Source of the DNA: Conexivisphaera sp046536535
GTDB lineage: Archaea; Thermoproteota; Nitrososphaeria; Conexivisphaerales; Conexivisphaeraceae
Direction of reading: 5' to 3'
DNA length: 6,792 bases
Assembly (NCBI GenBank): GCA_046536535.1
Contig: JAWDMO010000072.1
Location: 1 to 6,792 of the forward strand
The notes beneath the pieces were generated by a model. The model did not search any database and was not told the DNA's origin. It worked only from the letters and a program-made list of their open reading frames with translations. The position numbers and the translations under genes were made by a program. Positions 5,385 to 6,792 of this stretch are shown here, one piece after another (position 1 is the stretch's first letter; each line of letters starts with the position of its first letter).

Positions 5385-5881
5385 CCCTCCAGCCTCTTCC
5401 TGCCGTTCAGGTACGCGAGCTCCACTAGGAAGCCCGCCCCGATCACCACGCCGCCCGCGCCTTCCACGAGCTTCGCCGCCGCCCTAGCGGTGCCCCCCGT
5501 TGCCAGCAAGTCGTCTATTATCAGCACCCTCTGGCCGGGCGCCACCGCGTCCTCGTGCATCTCGATGGTCTCGGATCCGTACTCCAGCTGATAGGTCGTG
5601 GAGACCTTCCTCCACGGGAGTTTCCCCTGCTTCCTTATGGGCACGAAGCCCGCGCCGAGCAGCAGCGCAACGGGCGATCCGACTATGAACCCCCGCGCCT
5701 CTATGCCGGCCACGGCGTCCGGGCGCTGGTCGCGGAAGCGGCCGGCGAGCTCCTCCACGGCGGTCCGGAATGCCGCGGCGTCCCTGAAGAGGGGAGTCAG
5801 ATCGCGGAATATCACGCCCTCGATGGGGTAGTTCGGGATGTCCCTTATGTAGCGCCTCAGTGCCTTCGAGACATCGCTCAA
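5288..5881 (-). CDS. apt: Adenine phosphoribosyltransferase
   Basis: Apt joins adenine to PRPP to make AMP (EC 2.4.2.7) in purine salvage. The 197 residues show the type I PRTase plan: FRDLTPLF (25-32), GIEARGFI (59-66), FVPIRKQGKLP (79-89), YQLEYGSETIEMHEDAV (97-113), the PRPP loop VLIIDDLLATGGTA (119-132) and FLVELAYLNGRKRLEGY (151-167). All key positions look intact. Family members usually end shortly after a segment like VESVIRI (169-175). Here about 20 extra residues (DRARPPTLDHEYFLHLGSGY region) extend into the antisense of rpl37e, as if an ancestral stop was lost. The TTG start at 5881 (MSDVSKALRRY) is supported by a TATA-like box about 29 bases upstream, implying a leaderless mRNA. 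The nearest neighbour upstream, tRNA-Ile, is divergent. Confidence 0.95.
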   Translation of the reverse strand: MSDVSKALRRYIRDIPNYPIEGVIFRDLTPLFRDAAAFRTAVEELAGRFRDQRPDAVAGIEARGFIVGSPVALLLGAGFVPIRKQGKLPWRKVSTTYQLEYGSETIEMHEDAVAPGQRVLIIDDLLATGGTARAAAKLVEGAGGVVIGAGFLVELAYLNGRKRLEGYRVESVIRIDRARPPTLDHEYFLHLGSGYPQ

Positions 5882-5902
5882 CGCCGGCCCCCGGGCATCC
5901 TT

Positions 5903-5918
5903 GAAAATATATTAAAAC
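5903..5918 (-). promoter_or_regulatory. apt: TATA-like box for apt
   Basis: The minus strand reads TTTTAATATATTTTCA, the strongest TATA-like element in the window. Its centre (about 5910) lies about 29 bases before the TTG at 5881, fitting a leaderless or near-leaderless transcript. Confidence 0.65.
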
Positions 5919-5988
5919 TGTCCGTCGCTGCGCGGGTTCCTCGGGCCCGCTCCCCGGCGTTCCGGGCGGGCCCTCGCCTGGCGCTTAA

Positions 5989-5998
5989 ACATTAAAAG
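5989..5998 (+). promoter_or_regulatory. TATA-like box for tRNA-Ile
   Basis: ACATTAAAAG is centred about 28 bases before the first base of tRNA-Ile (6022). It belongs to an AT-rich island (CTTAAACATTAAAAG) in a GC-rich spacer. Confidence 0.6.
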
Positions 5999-6021
5999 AT
6001 CCCAGGGACGCTCTCCGGGGT

Positions 6022-6122
6022 GGGCCCGTAGCTCAGCTTGGCAGAGCGTTCGAGCGGTGCTCCGGGGCACCGCGACGAGGCTGATAACCGAAAGGTCGTG
6101 GGTTCGAATCCCACCGGGCCCA
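6022..6122 (+). tRNA. trnI: tRNA-Ile (anticodon GAU) with intron
   Basis: Removing a 27-base intron leaves a 74-base tRNA with every arm paired: acceptor GGGCCCG/CGGGCCC, D stem GCTC/GAGC, anticodon stem TTCGG/CCGAA, T stem GTGGG/CCCAC with loop TTCGAAT, and discriminator A. The anticodon loop is CTGATAA, giving GAT (6083-6085), which reads AUC and AUU codons. The variable loop is AGGTC. CCA is not encoded. Without removing the intron the anticodon stem cannot form, which makes the intron assignment firm. The promoter is just upstream. Nothing resembling an oligo-T terminator follows. Confidence 0.97.
6053..6079 (+). other. Non-canonical tRNA-Ile intron (position 30/31 or 29/30)
   Basis: Exon 1 ends TTCG and exon 2 begins G-CTGATAA, so excising 6053-6079 restores stem TTCGG/CCGAA. 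Shifting both cuts one base to the left gives the same product (position 29/30). The usual archaeal site is 37/38. The intron forms a strong hairpin GCGGTGC-TCCGGG-GCACCGC. I could not draw a strict bulge-helix-bulge with a 4-bp central helix, so a relaxed motif is implied, as is common for non-canonical introns in Thermoproteota. Confidence 0.85.
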
Positions 6123-6431
6123 CGCCGGTCACGTCTCATCGAGCCCACCTCCTGCCCGGGTGATAAGGTCGGCGCATCCTCGTCCAGTCACCATTCGGGT
6201 CCTCGCCCCCGAACGCCCCCTCGAAGGGATCGCCTAACGGCTCGATCCCTCTCGACGCATCGGATCGCGCTCCGGGATTCCCGGGGGCGATCGCAGATTA
6301 TGTGCAGCCCATCAGGGGCGTGCCCTATAAACGCATGTGAGCCGCGCGGCCACGGTCGGGAAAGGGTCCTCTGATTCGGATCGGGGTCACCGATCGGCTT
6401 GAGGCGACGGAGCCACGGCCTCACGCAAATC
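6123..6431. other. Gene-free stretch with three hairpins between tRNA-Ile and rpl3
   Basis: No frame here looks like a protein. Three successive inverted repeats stand out: TTCGGG/CCCGAA (6194-6213), GGGATCG/CGATCCC (6226-6249), and GATCGC-CT-CCGGG with CCCGG-GG-GCGATC (6263-6292; 13 pairs including one G-U, one bulged G). A fourth, GATCGG/CCGATC, lies at 6379-6395. CCTATAAACG (6324-6333) is TATA-like on both strands. Read leftward it would start a transcript near 6302 that contains the first three hairpins. A non-coding RNA is possible; no known RNA family was recognised. Confidence 0.4.
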
Positions 6432-6439
6432 CTTATAAC
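6432..6439 (+). promoter_or_regulatory. rpl3: TATA-like box for rpl3
   Basis: CTTATAAC is centred near 6435 and predicts transcription from about 6462. That leaves a leader of about 20 bases carrying the purine-rich Shine-Dalgarno at 6469-6478. Confidence 0.55.
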
Positions 6440-6472
6440 CTGAGGGCCTGAGGAGCCCCCTGTCAGAAGGGG

Positions 6473-6477
6473 GGAGG
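6473..6477 (+). promoter_or_regulatory. rpl3: Shine-Dalgarno before rpl3
   Basis: GGAGG, inside GGGGGGAGGG, lies 4 bases before the ATC at 6482, the codon that aligns with the initiator Met of L3. Its position supports initiation at or very near that codon rather than at the internal ATG 6530. Confidence 0.55.
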
Positions 6478-6481
6478 GCTC

Positions 6482-6792
6482 ATCGGCCACAGGAAGCAGC
6501 ATGCACCGAGGAGGGGCTCGCTCGCGTTCATGCCTAGGTCCAGGGCGGCAGGCCTGCTGCCCAGGGTGCGCTCCTGGCCGGAGTTGCCGGCCGATGAGAA
6601 GCCTAGGCTCCTCGGCACGCTGACGTACAAGGCTGGAATGACCCATGTAATAATGGTGGATGACAGGAAGACCGTGCCGAACGCCGGCAAGCCTCTGTTC
6701 CAAGCCGTCACCGTCCTAGCGGCTCCCCCCCTCCACGTGCTAGGAGTCAGGCTCTACGGGTACAGGGATGGGTACCATTACGTGCTCGGCGA
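6482..6792 (+). CDS. rpl3: 50S ribosomal protein L3, 5' part, with apparent ATC start
   Basis: The window holds the first 103 or so residues of L3, which binds 23S rRNA near the peptidyl-transferase centre; the gene continues beyond the window. It begins with the archaeal signature GHRKQHAPRRGSLAF, continues with LLPRVRSWPELP, then TYKAGMTHVIMVDD and AVTVLAAPPLHVLGVRLY. In relatives, GHRK directly follows the initiator Met; here that codon is ATC (6482-6484). The in-frame stop TGA at 6449-6451 lies upstream, and no ATG, GTG or TTG occurs between it and ATG 6530. Starting at 6530 would delete 16 conserved residues and lies far from the Shine-Dalgarno. I therefore place the start at ATC. A sequencing error is the alternative. 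In many archaea rpl3 heads the L3-L4-L23-L2 operon. Confidence 0.93.
   Translation, partial: MGHRKQHAPRRGSLAFMPRSRAAGLLPRVRSWPELPADEKPRLLGTLTYKAGMTHVIMVDDRKTVPNAGKPLFQAVTVLAAPPLHVLGVRLYGYRDGYHYVLG

Noticed and set aside
5912..6148. Minus-strand frame containing GGIRTHDLS
   Set aside because: This is the well-known false translation of an antisense tRNA, here tRNA-Ile.
6188..6703. Minus-strand frame overlapping rpl3
   Set aside because: It opposes clear L3 coding sequence and has no family-like motif.
1..6792. CRISPR array, insertion sequence or integrated element
   Set aside because: I saw no spaced direct repeats, transposase or integrase motifs, or duplicated tRNA ends.

Overview
The window comes from an archaeal chromosome, GC-rich and probably from a thermophile. 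The genes point to Archaea: a proteasome beta subunit next to a two-KH beta-CASP ribonuclease (FttA/aCPSF1), an Sm-like protein next to ribosomal protein L37e, an archaeal PUA protein, a SepF/DUF552 protein, an intron-containing tRNA, and the start of a ribosomal L3 gene. TATA-like boxes about 26 bases before gene starts, TTG and GTG starts, mostly leaderless genes and a tRNA intron outside position 37/38 suggest the Thermoproteota/TACK branch. The exact lineage cannot be fixed from this window.

Layout. Positions 1-219 (+) hold a cysteine-rich remnant with a stop codon and an apparent frameshift. Positions 295-867 (+) are a gene I do not recognise; its frame runs on through the antisense of tRNA-Gln(UUG) (806-878, -). 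A PUA-domain protein (992-1552, +) and a short SepF-like protein (1580-1873, +) follow. They converge on fttA (1887-3830, -), which lies downstream of psmB (3827-4447, -) with overlapping stop and start codons. A structured stretch with no recognised gene (about 4529-4841) precedes lsm (4875-5108, +) and rpl37e (5184-5384, +). The end of rpl37e overlaps the end of the convergent apt gene (5288-5881, -) by 97 bases. tRNA-Ile(GAU), with a 27-base intron, spans 6022-6122 (+). A hairpin-rich stretch without a protein gene follows, and then the 5' part of rpl3 (6482 to the window end, +).

Function. Most genes serve information processing and protein quality control: RNA 3'-end formation and transcription termination (FttA), protein degradation (PsmB), RNA binding (Lsm, PUA protein), the ribosome (L37e, L3), tRNAs, and purine salvage (Apt). 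SepF is the one cell-division candidate.

I see no mobile element, CRISPR array, defence locus or clearly new multi-gene system. The main oddities are: rpl3 has no ATG, GTG or TTG at its conserved N-terminus, where the matching codon is ATC; rpl37e and apt overlap tail to tail through conserved L37e residues; tRNA-Gln appears to carry C33; tRNA-Ile has a non-canonical intron; SepF lacks an evident membrane anchor; and there are hairpin clusters in two gene-free stretches.
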